A stretch of DNA of 64,000 nt from Plasmodium malariae (Eukaryota; Apicomplexa; Aconoidasida; Haemosporida; Plasmodiidae). The notes under the pieces are model-generated. The model was not told the origin of the DNA. It saw only the letters and a list, made by a program, of their open reading frames with translations, and did not search any database. The translations under genes and the position numbers were made by a program. Shown one piece after another: positions 26,201 to 37,992 of this stretch (position 1 is its first letter; every line of letters begins with the position of its first letter). The stretch spans positions 1,591,001 through 1,655,000 of the forward strand of contig NC_041783.1 in the NCBI RefSeq assembly GCF_900090045.1. Direction: 5' to 3'.

Positions 26201-26481
26201 TTCTTACCTTCCTTCATATCATATTTCGCTTCTTTCGTATCTCCATTCATATTTTCACTCACTTTTTTCTTATTCATTTTTTTTTTTTTTTTTTCATAAA
26301 TATTGTTGTACATGTTTTTATTTTTGTTGTATGTGTTATTCTCTATCGAACTGTTATTCTCTTCATTGTCGACATTCCCTTCATCAAATTTTATAATTTT
26401 AAAATTGTCTTCTAAGTAGTATGTTCTATCTTTTTTCATTTTGATGTAGTTGCCTTTTTCACTTGCCTCTACTAGTGCCAT
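20641..26481 (-). CDS. CCCH-type zinc-finger RNA-binding protein
   Basis: Single-exon ORF of 1946 residues. Three tandem CCCH fingers occupy about residues 565-660: [19 protein letters not shown] (C-x7-C-x5-C-x3-H), one of C-x7-C-x4-C-x3-H, and [20 protein letters not shown] (C-x8-C-x5-C-x3-H). Each is followed by an ELR/KLR-type linker. Tandem CCCH fingers of this spacing normally bind single-stranded AU-rich or other mRNA elements and act in translation or decay. The rest is low complexity: EPxxEP repeats near 300-380, polyQ near 470-490, and a polyN run near 1062-1090. It also has large Asn/Ser-rich and Met/Pro-rich C-terminal parts. The start ATG follows a poly-A leader. There is no signal peptide. 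It converges with the hydrolase gene. Target RNAs cannot be told from the sequence. Confidence 0.92.
23203..23295 (-). repeat. Poly-Asn codon tract
   Basis: About 26 nearly uninterrupted AAT/AAC codons within the CCCH ORF. A Gln-rich tract at 25017-25073 is the second single-residue run. Both are in-frame triplet expansions typical of Plasmodium proteins. Confidence 0.9.
25353..25600 (-). repeat. 12-bp coding minisatellite (EPCI/EPYR units)
   Basis: About 20 tandem 12-bp units encode [12 protein letters not shown] and EPYR tetrapeptides in the CCCH protein. Variation is mainly Cys/Tyr (one base) and Ile/Arg. It gives a Cys-rich acidic-proline array upstream of the zinc fingers. Confidence 0.92.
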
Positions 26482-26539
26482 ATTTTTTTTTTTTTTTTTT
26501 TTTAAATAAATAAAATCAGTTCATGTATGCAAGTATGCT

Positions 26540-26584
<45 letters not shown>

Positions 26585-27338
26585 GTAATATCACTTCAAC
26601 TAGTGAACAAGGAGTGATATACATATGTACATATTTGTACACATGTATATATGTATGTATAATTTTACTACTACTTAATTTAACGCAGAAATGATCTGCT
26701 TTTATTTGGATATGTGTATATAGTTCGTACGTTTTTTACTTATTCGAAAGTATAAAATTTAAAATGCAAAAATGGATGGGTTATCATGAGTAAACTTTTG
26801 CTCATGCATGTACTTTCGCCCATCTCTCTCTCGCTGTAACACTATTTATACGCATATACATACATAAGCATAATTATATATATGAATATGCATTTACACG
26901 CATAAGCATGAGTACACATAAGTATATATCCATTTGCTCAAACAGAACAAAAATCGCTACATTGGTTAATCATCACATAGGTTAATAAATTAACTTGGTT
27001 AGTATGCATAAACAAAAATATGTACGTTAAGGAAAAGTGGAATAAACAGAGAAAAATATATACTACTCTATTTAAACTAAAAAGTAAATATATTAAAATG
27101 ATAATGTGGTAATATGCTAACATGTTAAAATGCTAATATAGCAATATGCTAACATTATGATAAGCTAACATGATGATATGCTAACATTATGATATGTTAA
27201 CATGATGATATGTTAACGTGATGATATGCTAACATGTTTAATAATCTTTTTGTTTGCTGCTCTACACTTTTATTTAGCTAAGGCATTAACAAAGGGTTTA
27301 AAATGTTATTAAAGAAAAATAAAATAAATAAAACATAT

Positions 27339-27393
<55 letters not shown>

Positions 27394-27902
27394 TATACAT
27401 TTGTGAAATTGTACATACTAATTATCTAATAATAAAGGTGCCATAATTTGTTTATTTTTAGTTTATTTTTAGATTTTTTTTTTTGTTTTTACTGGGTGTT
27501 CTTTACTATTTTTTGTTAATTTTTTTTTTTTTTTTTTTTTTTTTGTCTATTATATTACTCCCTTTTAAAAGAAATAAAAACATAGTAACTGGACATCAGA
27601 ATTAACGTATATAAAACAAAAAAAAAAAAAATTGTTACAGTTAATGAATGTGTATATCACACAAAGGTATAAAAAAAAAAAAAAAAGGAACAACAAAAAA
27701 CAAGGAACGATAAGAACGAAACGATAAGCGATGAGCAAAAAGCAAGAGGAACGAAAGCGAAGAACGAGAAATGAAAAACAAAAAAGGAGTACCAAAAAAG
27801 GTGAAACGAAAAAGGAGAAAGGAAAATGGAGAAACAAGGAAACTCAAATTGCTATAAATAACTGTGAAATTCCTTTTTTTTTTTTTTTTTTTTTTTAGTG
27901 CA
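26482..27902. other. Intergenic DNA upstream of the CCCH gene
   Basis: Promoter-side DNA of the CCCH gene. It holds (TA)n at 26540-26584 and 27343-27391, an imperfect tandem repeat of about 18-20 bp at 27106-27236 (TGCTAACATGATGATA type), and poly-T at 27520-27544. I see no supported exon. Confidence 0.55.
27106..27236. repeat. Imperfect ~20-bp minisatellite
   Basis: Units such as GATATGCTAACATGAT recur about seven times with T/C and G/A changes and small length shifts. It is noncoding. Confidence 0.7.
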
Positions 27903-28298
27903 TCAAAATAAATACAATACACTAGTATCGAAGTGTAGCACTTAAAACATGTATAATTAAATGTCAAAGTTCATAAAAAGAATTTATACTTACAAACAAC
28001 ACAGAAAATAATGTACTTCTTTTTGCATTCAGTTATATGTTCTTATAGGTTGTTTTGCCAAAAAAAAAAAATATAAAATAAAAAAAAAAATATTGTAAAA
28101 TAATATAAAATAAAATAATATAAATTAATATAAAATAAATAAAATAATATAAATAGAATAATATAAAATAAAAAGATATACACATGAGGGGATACTCACA
28201 TACAATATTCTTCAATTGGTACTGAAGCAACTACAATTTTTCGATGCAGTTTTCAATGTTATGTAAAACAATATAAGCACATCCCCAGTAGTGAACAT
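27903..28298 (-). CDS. Candidate three-exon microprotein (53 aa)
   Basis: Possible CDS join(27903..27940,27994..28041,28223..28298) on the minus strand. It starts MFTTGDVLILFYITLKTASK, has Cys-rich middle parts and ends in a hydrophobic tail. Phases match at both junctions and the second donor is GTAAGT. The 53-bp second intron is short, even for Plasmodium. Composition is hydrophobic with two possible membrane stretches. I do not recognise a family. This is an inference from splice-signal reading and could be chance in AT-rich DNA. Confidence 0.28.
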
Positions 28299-28328
28299 AT
28301 ATATATATATACATGCATACATAAATAT

Positions 28329-28360
<32 letters not shown>

Positions 28361-30433
28361 GAAAATTTTTTTGTTTTATATGAGTTAGTCCTAATTTTGG
28401 GTGATACTACAAATTCGAATAAACTAGTAAATTAAAAAGAAAAAAAAAATTGCAAGAGAAGCAAGATAACGAAGTTCTTAAACATGTAAATATAAATTTA
28501 ATTTCAAAAAAAAAAAAAGTGCACTAGTTCAACACTTTTAATTGTCTCTTTTATAATAATTTTCAGATATATGGAAGAAAACAAAAATATTATTTTAGGT
28601 CCATAAAATTCACTTGAGTTTGTTTTTTCTTTTTTTCTTTTTTATATATCTAATCATACACTTGGAATTAACTATATCCATTTTTATATGTTATCAATTA
28701 TACATAAGATGTAATATACGGATCAGAAAATGTAACTTACATAGGTAATAAGAATGTTGTACGTATGCACGTATACATATATATATATATATATATATGT
28801 TAATTTTTTGAAAATTTTTAATTTTCCCTCAACAGATGAACTACTTTTCAGTGAACATTTTGTCTCTCCTTTTTTTTTTTTTCTGTTTAACTAATGTAAA
28901 AATGTTAATTCTCTACGTCGTTCATTTTTTCCCCTTTTCAATGTTTTCAATTAGTACTAAAATAAATTCATGGAATGTAAAATAAAAATGGTAAACAAAA
29001 CTACGGTAGAATTGCTCCGAAAATACTATTTTTATAATTGTTAAAATATATGCATATTTTCGTCATCCGTGAATATGTTTGCTTATTCGTAGCACTCTTT
29101 TTTGATACTACGAGCATGTATGAGCATATTATGTACGTGTACATATACATATCGGTGTATATATTGTACGTACAGTATGAAATTATGTATGTATGTAATT
29201 GTGTATGTATGCATAAATGCAGATATAGGTATCTTATACAATGCATTCTTTTTACATTTTACACAAAGGATAGCCACTTAAATGTACATTACTTATACAT
29301 ATTTATGTATATATATATATATATGTATATAATTAATTCCGCTACTCTGAGGTGTATTTTTGCTTGTAGCACATTTTCATTTTTTACGATTTGACTTATT
29401 TTTCTCCTTATTTTTTTATTTTTTTTTTTTGCGACAACTTTTTGTATCCCAAAAAAAATATTAAATCTATTTTGACAGGCTTAATTAAAAATGATCGGGG
29501 TGGGATGGAAAAAAAAAAAAACATAAAAATAATATTGTATATATAAATAAAAAATAAAGAATAAAATTAAATATTTTTCAAACAAATTATGGAAAAAAAT
29601 TATGGAACGTATTTAATTTTATGGTAGATAATCAATATAATCAATTTAGAAGGAAAACTGCTGTCGGTACTATTAAAAGTGGCAATTAAGAGAAACATTC
29701 ATTTGTTAAAATAAAGATCTACGCAAAAAAATATATATGCATACAAACATACACACATATATATATATATACATGTATTCGTACATACTTATATACATGT
29801 ATGCGTATATATATGTATATACATACTTAAAATTTTTTTAATACAATCATCTTCAGATAAAAAAAAAAAAAAAAAAAAAAATATATCCAAAGGTACACAT
29901 TTTTTTAATTTCTACTGCTTTATGTTTCAACAACTGGTGGAAGCAAAAATGCTCCATTTATATGAATGGATTTAATTACTTTCCTTACCTTATGTACGGA
30001 CGAACTCTAACCTACTACAAGATATTCTAAAAAGAGAAATATAAGGAGTCTAATGAACAAATAACATTCATATAGCATAAAAAAAAAAAAATAAAAAACC
30101 AACAACACGAACACGTTAATATTTAAGCACAAATTTATTAATAGTTCACGATAAATTTAATTCTAAAATATATATGTATATTTTAATATATGAATATATG
30201 TATATTTTAATATATGAATATATGTATGTATGCATATATGTTTGTGCACTTTTTCACATGTAAATTTGAACTTTTTATGTGAGCATGTATTATCACAAAA
30301 GAAAGGTTATTTCTCTAGAAGGCTCTGTTTCACTGTTACAAAAAAAAAACAAAAAAAAAAAACATCGAACTTGATATGTAAAATTTTCATGAAAAAATTG
30401 TACACATATAATTAAATTGTGGGAATTTTATAA
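28299..30433. other. Gene-poor intergenic DNA
   Basis: AT-rich DNA with (TA)n at 28338-28360, 28777-28798 and 29759-29771, and poly-A at 29861-29882. Short patches at 29905-30030 and 30270-30345 look less random (for example an open plus frame containing NNWWKQKCSIYMNG) but cannot be joined into a gene. Nothing here is firmly supported. Confidence 0.45.
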
Positions 30434-31082
30434 ATGGAAAAAATTAAAGAAAGGAAAGAAATGAAAAGAAAAGTGTTTATTAAAAGGAAAAAAGATTTAA
30501 ATTTTAAAAGGTAAGGAACACACGCATTTAAAAAATTTTCCCCTAAATTATACATTTGGTGTATATATGTATGTGTTAATGTGTGCATGTATGTATGTAT
30601 GTATTCATGTTTTTATGTATATGTTTTTATATGCAAATAAAAATAAAAAAAGGAGAAATACAAAAACAAAACCACATTACAAGCACATCATTTTTAATTA
30701 TGTTTAATTATTTCCTATAATTTTTTTAAAATTAAATATAAAATAAAATAAAATGAAGTAAAAAACAAAAAAAAAAAAAAAAAAAGTGCTCATGTTTTAC
30801 ATGAAATATACAAAATAAACCATTATTCTATATACAGTATCTGTTTTAATATTTTTATTTTGTGTACGAAATATTCAAGGGGACTTCATGTTTTATTCGT
30901 GTATTAATATCTTTATTCCATTTCTTATTTTCAAAAATAGAGTATCCTTCTTATCATATAATTTTTTTTAATTCATATAACAGAACAAATCTTTTATGTT
31001 AAAGAAGCAAACACATTTTAAAGCGCTTTTCAGCAAACGCGCACGCAGGTTTTTGAGCGAATATTTTGAAGAACTGCTTTAA
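30434..31082 (+). CDS. Candidate three-exon small basic protein
   Basis: Exon 1 (30434..30510) encodes a very basic N-terminus, MEKIKERKEMKRKVFIKRKK, ending at a good GTAAGG donor. The last exon (30984..31082) follows a CATAACAG acceptor and encodes a basic helix ending KRARRFLSEYFEELL before TAA. A middle exon is needed for phase. 30838..30889 (or to 30898) fits, with acceptor TATACAG and donor GTTTTA. The protein would be about 75-80 residues. The terminal exons look coding; the middle one is weak. Basic charge suggests RNA or ribosome association, which is only a guess. Confidence 0.42.
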
Positions 31083-31230
31083 TTTTAAAAGTATACACAT
31101 ATGTACAGATGTACAAGCGAAGTAGAATGATTAGTTCGTAACACACCTGATATACGGGTCATATAAAGGAAATATAGAACAAAATACTTAAAAGGATAAT
31201 AGTTGAATTCGACCTTTATATGTAAAATAT

Positions 31231-31272
<42 letters not shown>

Positions 31273-31523
31273 TATTGTTTATATTAAACTTAAAAATGTA
31301 CATTTCCATAGGGATTTATTAAGAAATAAACGAAAAACACTTTAATTAATACAGTACTGTGTTATTATAAAGATGCTTTATGTACACATTATTAAATTTA
31401 ACTTTCATGTAAATTTACAAATGAAAACAGCTGTTTCATTTTATGTCAATATCACAAATAAACATCAGTAAGGGTTACCCCCGAACAGTAGGAAATTTAC
31501 ATATATGCCCACATATGTACAGG

Positions 31524-31579
<56 letters not shown>

Positions 31580-32456
31580 TGGTAAAACCTTGGATAGCGG
31601 GCGTTCATCCAGAATATCTTTCACCTATTTTATTCTCTTAGACATGCACCTTAATAAATATTTCAGTATGGGAACATGCTTTTATTGTTCAAATATTCGT
31701 ATAATATATAAAAAATTTCATTAAAAAAAAAAAAGGCACATTCATAAGAACAATATTGTTTTTGTTCCTTAGATATACAATAATAAAATAAAAACATTGT
31801 TATGTTTGCTTAATTGGTAAATCGAAAATTTATATTTATTTTTGAGCAACAAGACTTTTATACTTTTCAACTTAAAAAAAATAATATTCAAAAAAAATCT
31901 ACTCTTATTAGAAATGCAAGTTTAAAAATTTTGTAGTTTTTAATAACAAAATAAAATAGTAATTATTGTTTGTCACAAAAAGTGTAATTCAAAATGGTGT
32001 ACAACATGTACTCGTGTGTTCGTGTTCGTGTTCGTGTTCGTGTTTGTGTTTGTGTTCGTGTTTGTGTTCGTGTTTGTGTTCGTGTTTGTGTTTGTGTTTG
32101 TGTTTGTGTTTGTGTTTGTGTTTGTGTGTATACGCTTGTATTTGTATTTGTACTTGTTTTTGTGCTTGTGCATGTTCTTGAGTGTGTATATACGGTACGG
32201 GTATAATATACACGCCTCAACGTTTTACATAACACAAAAAAATTTTGAATTTTTTTTTCCCCTCCATACTGCAAAAATAGGAGTAATATAAGGTAGCCTC
32301 TTTTATTTTCTCTCCCCTTTTTTTACTGGAAATGTAAAAAGCAGTTTTTGCTAGTGCATATATATATGCTGCTCCATCTTGTGCTTACAAACGTATCATA
32401 TATAATTTGAGCACTCTGGTGAATAAGCACTACGGTTCAGGCTTTTCTTTCCCTCA
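31083..32456. other. Intergenic DNA downstream of RPA2
   Basis: Contains (TA)n tracts at 31233-31263 and 31525-31575, and the hexamer array at 32012-32130. A G/C-richer patch at 31575-31724 is open on plus from ATG (MFGKTLDSGRSSRISFTYF, 49 codons). On minus it contains a possible VKDILDERPLSK exon. Neither reading can be extended into a gene. Confidence 0.4.
32012..32130. repeat. Hexanucleotide array (TGTTTG/TGTTCG)n
   Basis: About 20 tandem TGTTTG/TGTTCG units. Because the unit is 6 bp and stop-free in every phase, all six frames are open across the tract. The apparent ORFs here are artefacts. Confidence 0.92.
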
Positions 32457-33211
32457 TTATTTCATGTTAAACATACTTTCCACAGATTTTAAATTTAATC
32501 TTATAGTAACATTTAAACAGATTAATTCATTTAATAAATACCTCAAAACGTATGGAATATAAATAATTTTACATGAAACTTTACAAGATTTGCAGATTGC
32601 CAATTTAGCATCTCCGCCAATATGTCGACCTTTGGATATCTGACCATTAGAATTAAATTGCATAATAGGAGATAAGATTAATCCACATTTTGGACAAACA
32701 AAACATTCGTGTCCATCCGAATTCAACAAAAATCTTTCATTAATTAAAAAACTGCATCCATGTGATATTAATCCATCTCTTTCCATTTCCCCTAATCTGA
32801 TACCTCCATGTTTTTTTTTTCCTTTTACAGGTTGATGTGTTAAATGACATACGGGTCCAGTTCGCCTTACTTGAGCTTTGTCAAATGCCATATGCCTTAA
32901 TCTTTGATAATATATTACTCCAAAAAAGATGTGCGCTTGCAGTGGTATTCCATAAATACCACTATACAGTAGTTCTGTTCCATAGTAGTCATACCCCTTG
33001 TTCAATAGCAGCTTTGCAAAGTAATCTATTTTTTCGTCATATGCCACCCGCGAGTTGTTACCACTACTTCTACCATCACGCCTACTACTGTTGCTGTTGC
33101 TGTTATTATTTATTTTATTTTTTTTCTGTTCATAATTATTTTCTGCACTAATATCCTCCGTTTCATCTTGTGAACTGTTTTTCTCTTCCCCCCCTAGTTC
33201 TCCCCTTTCTT

Positions 33212-33243
<32 letters not shown>

Positions 33244-36200
33244 CATCCCAGATATTTTGGTCAGATAAATTTTCCGCAGAACTTTCATCATGTGCCCCAG
33301 CTAGCCAATTTTTTTCTTCCGATTTTTCTACGACGCCTTTTACCTCTTTTTCTTCCTCTTTTTTTTTTTTTTCCAGAAATCCCTTAACACCGCAATTATC
33401 GATCCACTCATTATTAAAACTTCTTTGTTGTGGGTACTTCCTAAACGGAGTAGCATCAATTCTTTTTCCATAAATGGAAGCGGCTTTTCCACAAATACTT
33501 TCTATAAGCATACCAACAGTCATACGTGATGGGATACCATGTGGATTAAAAATAACATCTGGTACAATTCCGCTCTCTGAAAAAGGCATATCTTCATGTG
33601 GAAATAATCTAGAGACGACTCCTTTTTGACCATGCCTTGAAGCAAATTTATCTCCTACTAAAGGTGGTCTTGTTGTTCGTAATCGTACAACAGCAACCTG
33701 ACCAGACTTATAATTTGAGTTACTTACAAAGTCCACAAAATACTCACCGGAACTCTTAAACATTTCATATGTCGTTATTTCATTTTTTCTATTAATGTAA
33801 GAATAGAATGCATCTCCTTCTGAAATTTTCTGTGCAACAAAGGGTAAACCGTCCTTGTTTAACATTTTCCCCTTCTGTTCGTAGGTGTAGTTAGTATTGA
33901 CAGCCTTAGCGCTATTATTATTATTAATATTATTATTCTTAGCTTCGACACTATTACTGCTTGGGTTGTTACCGTTGGTATTGCTGCTTAAGTATCTGAT
34001 GTTATTACCCAACTGCAACTGTGCTGCTTCCCCCTCCTTTTGCAAATCTATTAATTCTGTTTTGTATATATGGGTCCTAAAAATACCCCTCTCTGCACTT
34101 CCCTTATTTATTATTAGAGCGTCCTCCATATCATACCCTGTGTAGGATAAAATAGCTACTACTGCATTTGTTCCACTTGGGTAGTTATCTACTCCATATA
34201 ACTCATAGTCCCTCGTAACTACTAAAGGTAGTTGAGGAGTTATCATTCGATATATTTTATTTGTAACTGTATACAACATGTTTAAGCTTTGTATTCCCAT
34301 AGTCTGTTTCAACATTTGACATTGATATATATTACGAGGACTCTGATTGTGATCAGAAAAAGGAGTTAATGATGCTAAGAAAGACAAAAAAGATGTCTCT
34401 TTTAATTCCATATATTCAAACTTTTGTGGAATTTGTTCATATATATCTATATTCATATTTTCATCACTATCTATATACGTTGTTGATGATATATTATCTC
34501 CGTTTCGTTCTGAACTAACATCCGAATCGTTGCTTGTTGTTTCGTAATCCGAGCTGCTAACGTAAAAGGCGCCCCTCCCACTACCATGGCTACAACTACC
34601 ACCACGGCTACTGCTATGAGTACTGCTACTACCGCTTCTAGTGCTGCTACTCCTATCACGCGCTTTATCGTCCAAAACGGCTAATAACTCCTTATTTACC
34701 CTTGAGCTGTCCAATTGGCGCACCCGTTGTTCATTGCCTTCTTCTAACGTCTTTCTATTAGATGCAGAAATTCTCTTTTTATTATTATAAAACAGATATT
34801 GCTGTTTTAGGGTTAACTTCTTATAACCACATTTTCTGGAGTTAACTAATTTCTCTTTTCTTTTTAGCAGCTTTCTTGATAAATTATTTCTTTTGATGTC
34901 TTCATAATTAATGGCAATGGATACATAAGGTTGATATGAAGGAGATATAAATTCAATGCATTTAATTTTCAAATTATATAATGGTCTAATAAGTCTTCCT
35001 GTATGTGTATTAATATTTATAGCATTCATCAATGTTGATTCATTTAAATATGCATTTATTTCGAAATAGGATTTCATATTATATAAATTATGATTTTTGG
35101 CATATTTTAATTTATATATAGTTCTCTTAAAATCATCTTGTCTAATATAAGTAATAGGAACTGAATCAACAATAATAGGAATAGTTTGTTCTTCATATAT
35201 AGTTTGTATTCCACTTGTATCATCTAAATTTACATCAATACCTATTTTTTTTAAATACAATTTTATATAAAATTTATGTGGTTCGTTAGATGCCAAATTA
35301 TGAACATAACAATATTGAGTTAAATGATTCAATAAACCACAAGGAGTACCATCAGGTGTATGAACAGGACATATAAATCCCCATGACTCACCTAATAATC
35401 TTCTTGGACTTAAAACTTTCACATCTTGAAAAAACGTGCCTCTATGTATGGATCTAAAATTTGTTATTAACCTTAAATTATTAATTTCATCTGCTAAAAC
35501 AACCCATCCACTAGTTTGTTGATACGGTATTTTATCGGATATAATATTTCCAGTCTTAAAAAAATATAATATACACTTACCTATATCTGTTAAATGCCTT
35601 ACACAATCTAAAAACATTGCATTATCATTAAACAATTCTTTTAAATAGTTATTAACACCTGTAAATAATTTCTCTTTCTCGCTGATAAATATCAATTTCA
35701 GTTTTTTCAACGAATCGTTTCTCTGGCCGAAGTTTTCCACACTTTCTGTAGGGAAGGGAAAAAGAGAGAAATATTTGTCATGTACAGGTGCTCACTTATA
35801 TAACATATGAGACGTAAAGAGATAGAAGCACATAACAATGGAAGCACATAGCAATGGAAGCACATAACAATGGAAGCACATAATAATAGAAGCATATAAC
35901 AATAGAGACATATAACCAGGTAACAGACAAACCGCTAACAGCCTAACCGCACATAATCATACATTGAAATGCAAACCAACGCTCTTACGTGCACGTAAAT
36001 TAGCAAACGGAGGTACTTCCACTCGCGCGTAGGCACTCAAACGTATGTGCAAATTACCTTGCTGGGTCAGGAACGCTTCCCCCCTATCGGAATAATTATT
36101 TCCCAGTGGAATCTGATTTAAATGGCCTTCACTAATTTCATTTTTTACCATTTCAGTGTATCTATAATATATATTTTTTACAATTCCTTTAAAAGTTTCG

Positions 36201-37609
36201 TATCTTTTTTCTAAATGTTTATAAAATGATCTACTATAATGATGATAAAAACGACAAAGACAAACTATTATTTGTTCTTTCATTATATTTGACAGTAAAT
36301 TACTGCATGTCGTAACTCCTTGGCTCTCTAATGAATCCCTGTTAATTGGTGATATTAATTTGAATTTACTTAAAACTAATGTTTTAAACATAACACAAAC
36401 CGTTTCAAATTTTTCTGAGTTATTTAGTATATGGGGTAATATACAATACTTTAAAATATTTTTGCCTTTTTTTTCAAACGTAACTGAATTGATCTTAAAT
36501 AATCCTCTTTTCATATAACAAGTTTTCCCAAGAAAACTAACATTGTACTTATCAAATATTTCTTTTTCATTAATATCATTTTTTAAAAATATAGAATTTA
36601 CATATTCCTCTATGTATCTCTTTGCATTTTCATTCTGAACGCCTATTTTGAGTTTATTAAATATATAGCATTTTTTTTTTATAGGACTTAAAAGTATTAG
36701 TAATATATGAAATGGGATTGAGGATGGCGTATTTTGATATCTAAAACAAAAAACAACAGAATTATATCTCGAGTATGTTAAAAAATTTGTCATATTCGAG
36801 TTATCACTTAATAAACAATTAATATGAACAATTCTGTCAGTACCAAGAAGTATAGTATTATACTTTCCATTAATTACGAATCGAATAATTTTCAAACGCC
36901 CTGATATAATAAAAACCCCTCCTAATAAATTTTCATCTTCTCCTTTTTTCACTAATTCTTTTTTACTTAAATTATTTAAATTGCATATATTCGATAAAAC
37001 CATTATAGGCATATTACCAACACTAGCTGTATAACTCACTATTTCATCTTTATATTGTTTATTAATTTTTATTAAAATTTCTCCTTCATATGTTCTATTA
37101 GATAATTTACATAAATAGGGATAATCATTTCTTGATTCCCCACTTTCACTTTTTATTACTGGATTTTTTACTTTTATTTCACTTATGTAAAATTTTACTG
37201 TATCATATGCTTTTTTATTAATATCCATTTTTGTATACATATTGACCTGAGGTGAAAACTCCAATACTGGTAATGTATCTGGCATATTTTTTACATAAAC
37301 ATTTATAAAAGAATTAAAATCATCAATATGAGATTGAAGTAAAAATTTTGTAAAAATGTTGTAACTTCCATTAATTATTTTATGAACTTTTAATTTCATA
37401 TGTGGATATAAAGACTCTATAATTTTTACATGTAACTTTATTTCTTCCTCTGTAATTTTTAAATTAAATTTTTTTAAACTATCTTTCTCTTCCTTATTTT
37501 CACTTATACTCATTAATTTATTGCTACCGTTGTTACTTTTATTCCCAATATGACTGCTTATTTTTTTATCCCCATTTTGACTCCTAAAGGTAAATGTATT
37601 TTGTATCAT
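32457..37609 (-). CDS. RPA2: DNA-directed RNA polymerase I second-largest subunit (RPA2/RPA135)
   Basis: Exon 1 is 36058..37609 and exon 2 is 32457..35745. The 312-bp intron joins CAA G|AA in phase (donor GTAATT, acceptor CCCTACAG). About 1,610 residues, longer than the usual ~1,130-1,200 because of two Ser/Asn/Glu-rich inserts. Diagnostic motifs are SWGFICPVHTPDGTPCGLLN, SYTGYDMEDALIINKGSAER (Pol I type, not the Pol II or III variant), GDKFASRHGQKGVVS, and NKGYDYYGTELLYSG. They end with GGIRLGEMERDGL and a CPKCG...CKSC zinc ribbon. This subunit forms the lobe/wall side of the active centre and synthesises pre-rRNA in the nucleolus. The reading frame breaks at the A30 tract 33214-33243: upstream frame and downstream frame differ by one base. 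See the separate entry. Confidence 0.95.
33214..33243 (-). other. A30 homopolymer with apparent frame break in RPA2
   Basis: On the coding strand 30 consecutive A follow GGGATG. Read as given, the frame runs through nine Lys codons and stops at 33194. The remaining conserved C-terminus (from 33213 down to 32457) is in another frame and is open right up to the tract. The break would be cured if the tract length were 3n+1 (28 or 31). Both sides are coding and the flank is purine-rich, so an intron is unlikely. Confidence 0.85.
35817..35917. repeat. ~18-bp minisatellite inside the RPA2 intron
   Basis: Five to six units of the GAAGCACATAACAATG type, tandem, lying within intron 35746-36057. Units differ by single G/A or C/T changes. 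Confidence 0.85.
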
Positions 37610-37992
37610 CTTTAGTTAGTATACACCTCTATCTTTTAAATGTTTTAATATGAGTTCCCTTTGTCGTGGGGCTCCCACGCTCCCGTTTCTTCTTTTTTGT
37701 GTTTATAGAACTACGAATGCACGGCGCGTCGCAAGAAAGTATCAAGCGTGCCGGCATATATATATACTTGAGTGCATATTATATACATACAAGCATATAT
37801 TTACATATATACATACACATACATATAATACATACACATACATATAATATATACACATACATATAATATATACACATACATATAATATATATACATACAT
37901 ATAATATATATACATACATATAATATATATACATACATATAATATATACACATACATATAATATATAATACAGTATCTTATCTCTTTTCAAA
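37610..37992. other. Upstream region of RPA2 with TATA/CATA minisatellite
   Basis: A roughly 20-bp repeat (ACATACATATAATATATA type, about nine units) fills 37795-37975. The preceding patch 37650-37760 is G/C-richer and open on both strands for about 40 codons, but no splice chain supports a gene. It is probably RPA2 promoter or 5' UTR. Confidence 0.55.

Noticed and set aside
26540..26584. (TA)n tracts near gene starts as TATA-box promoters
   Set aside because: Such tracts occur all over the intergenic DNA at similar density, so they carry no promoter evidence on their own.
29000..29400. Overlapping ORFs of 60-118 codons on both strands near 29000-29400
   Set aside because: Their composition (Tyr/Ile/Cys/His from TATGTA repeats) is that of noncoding DNA, and no splice pattern or conserved motif supports them.
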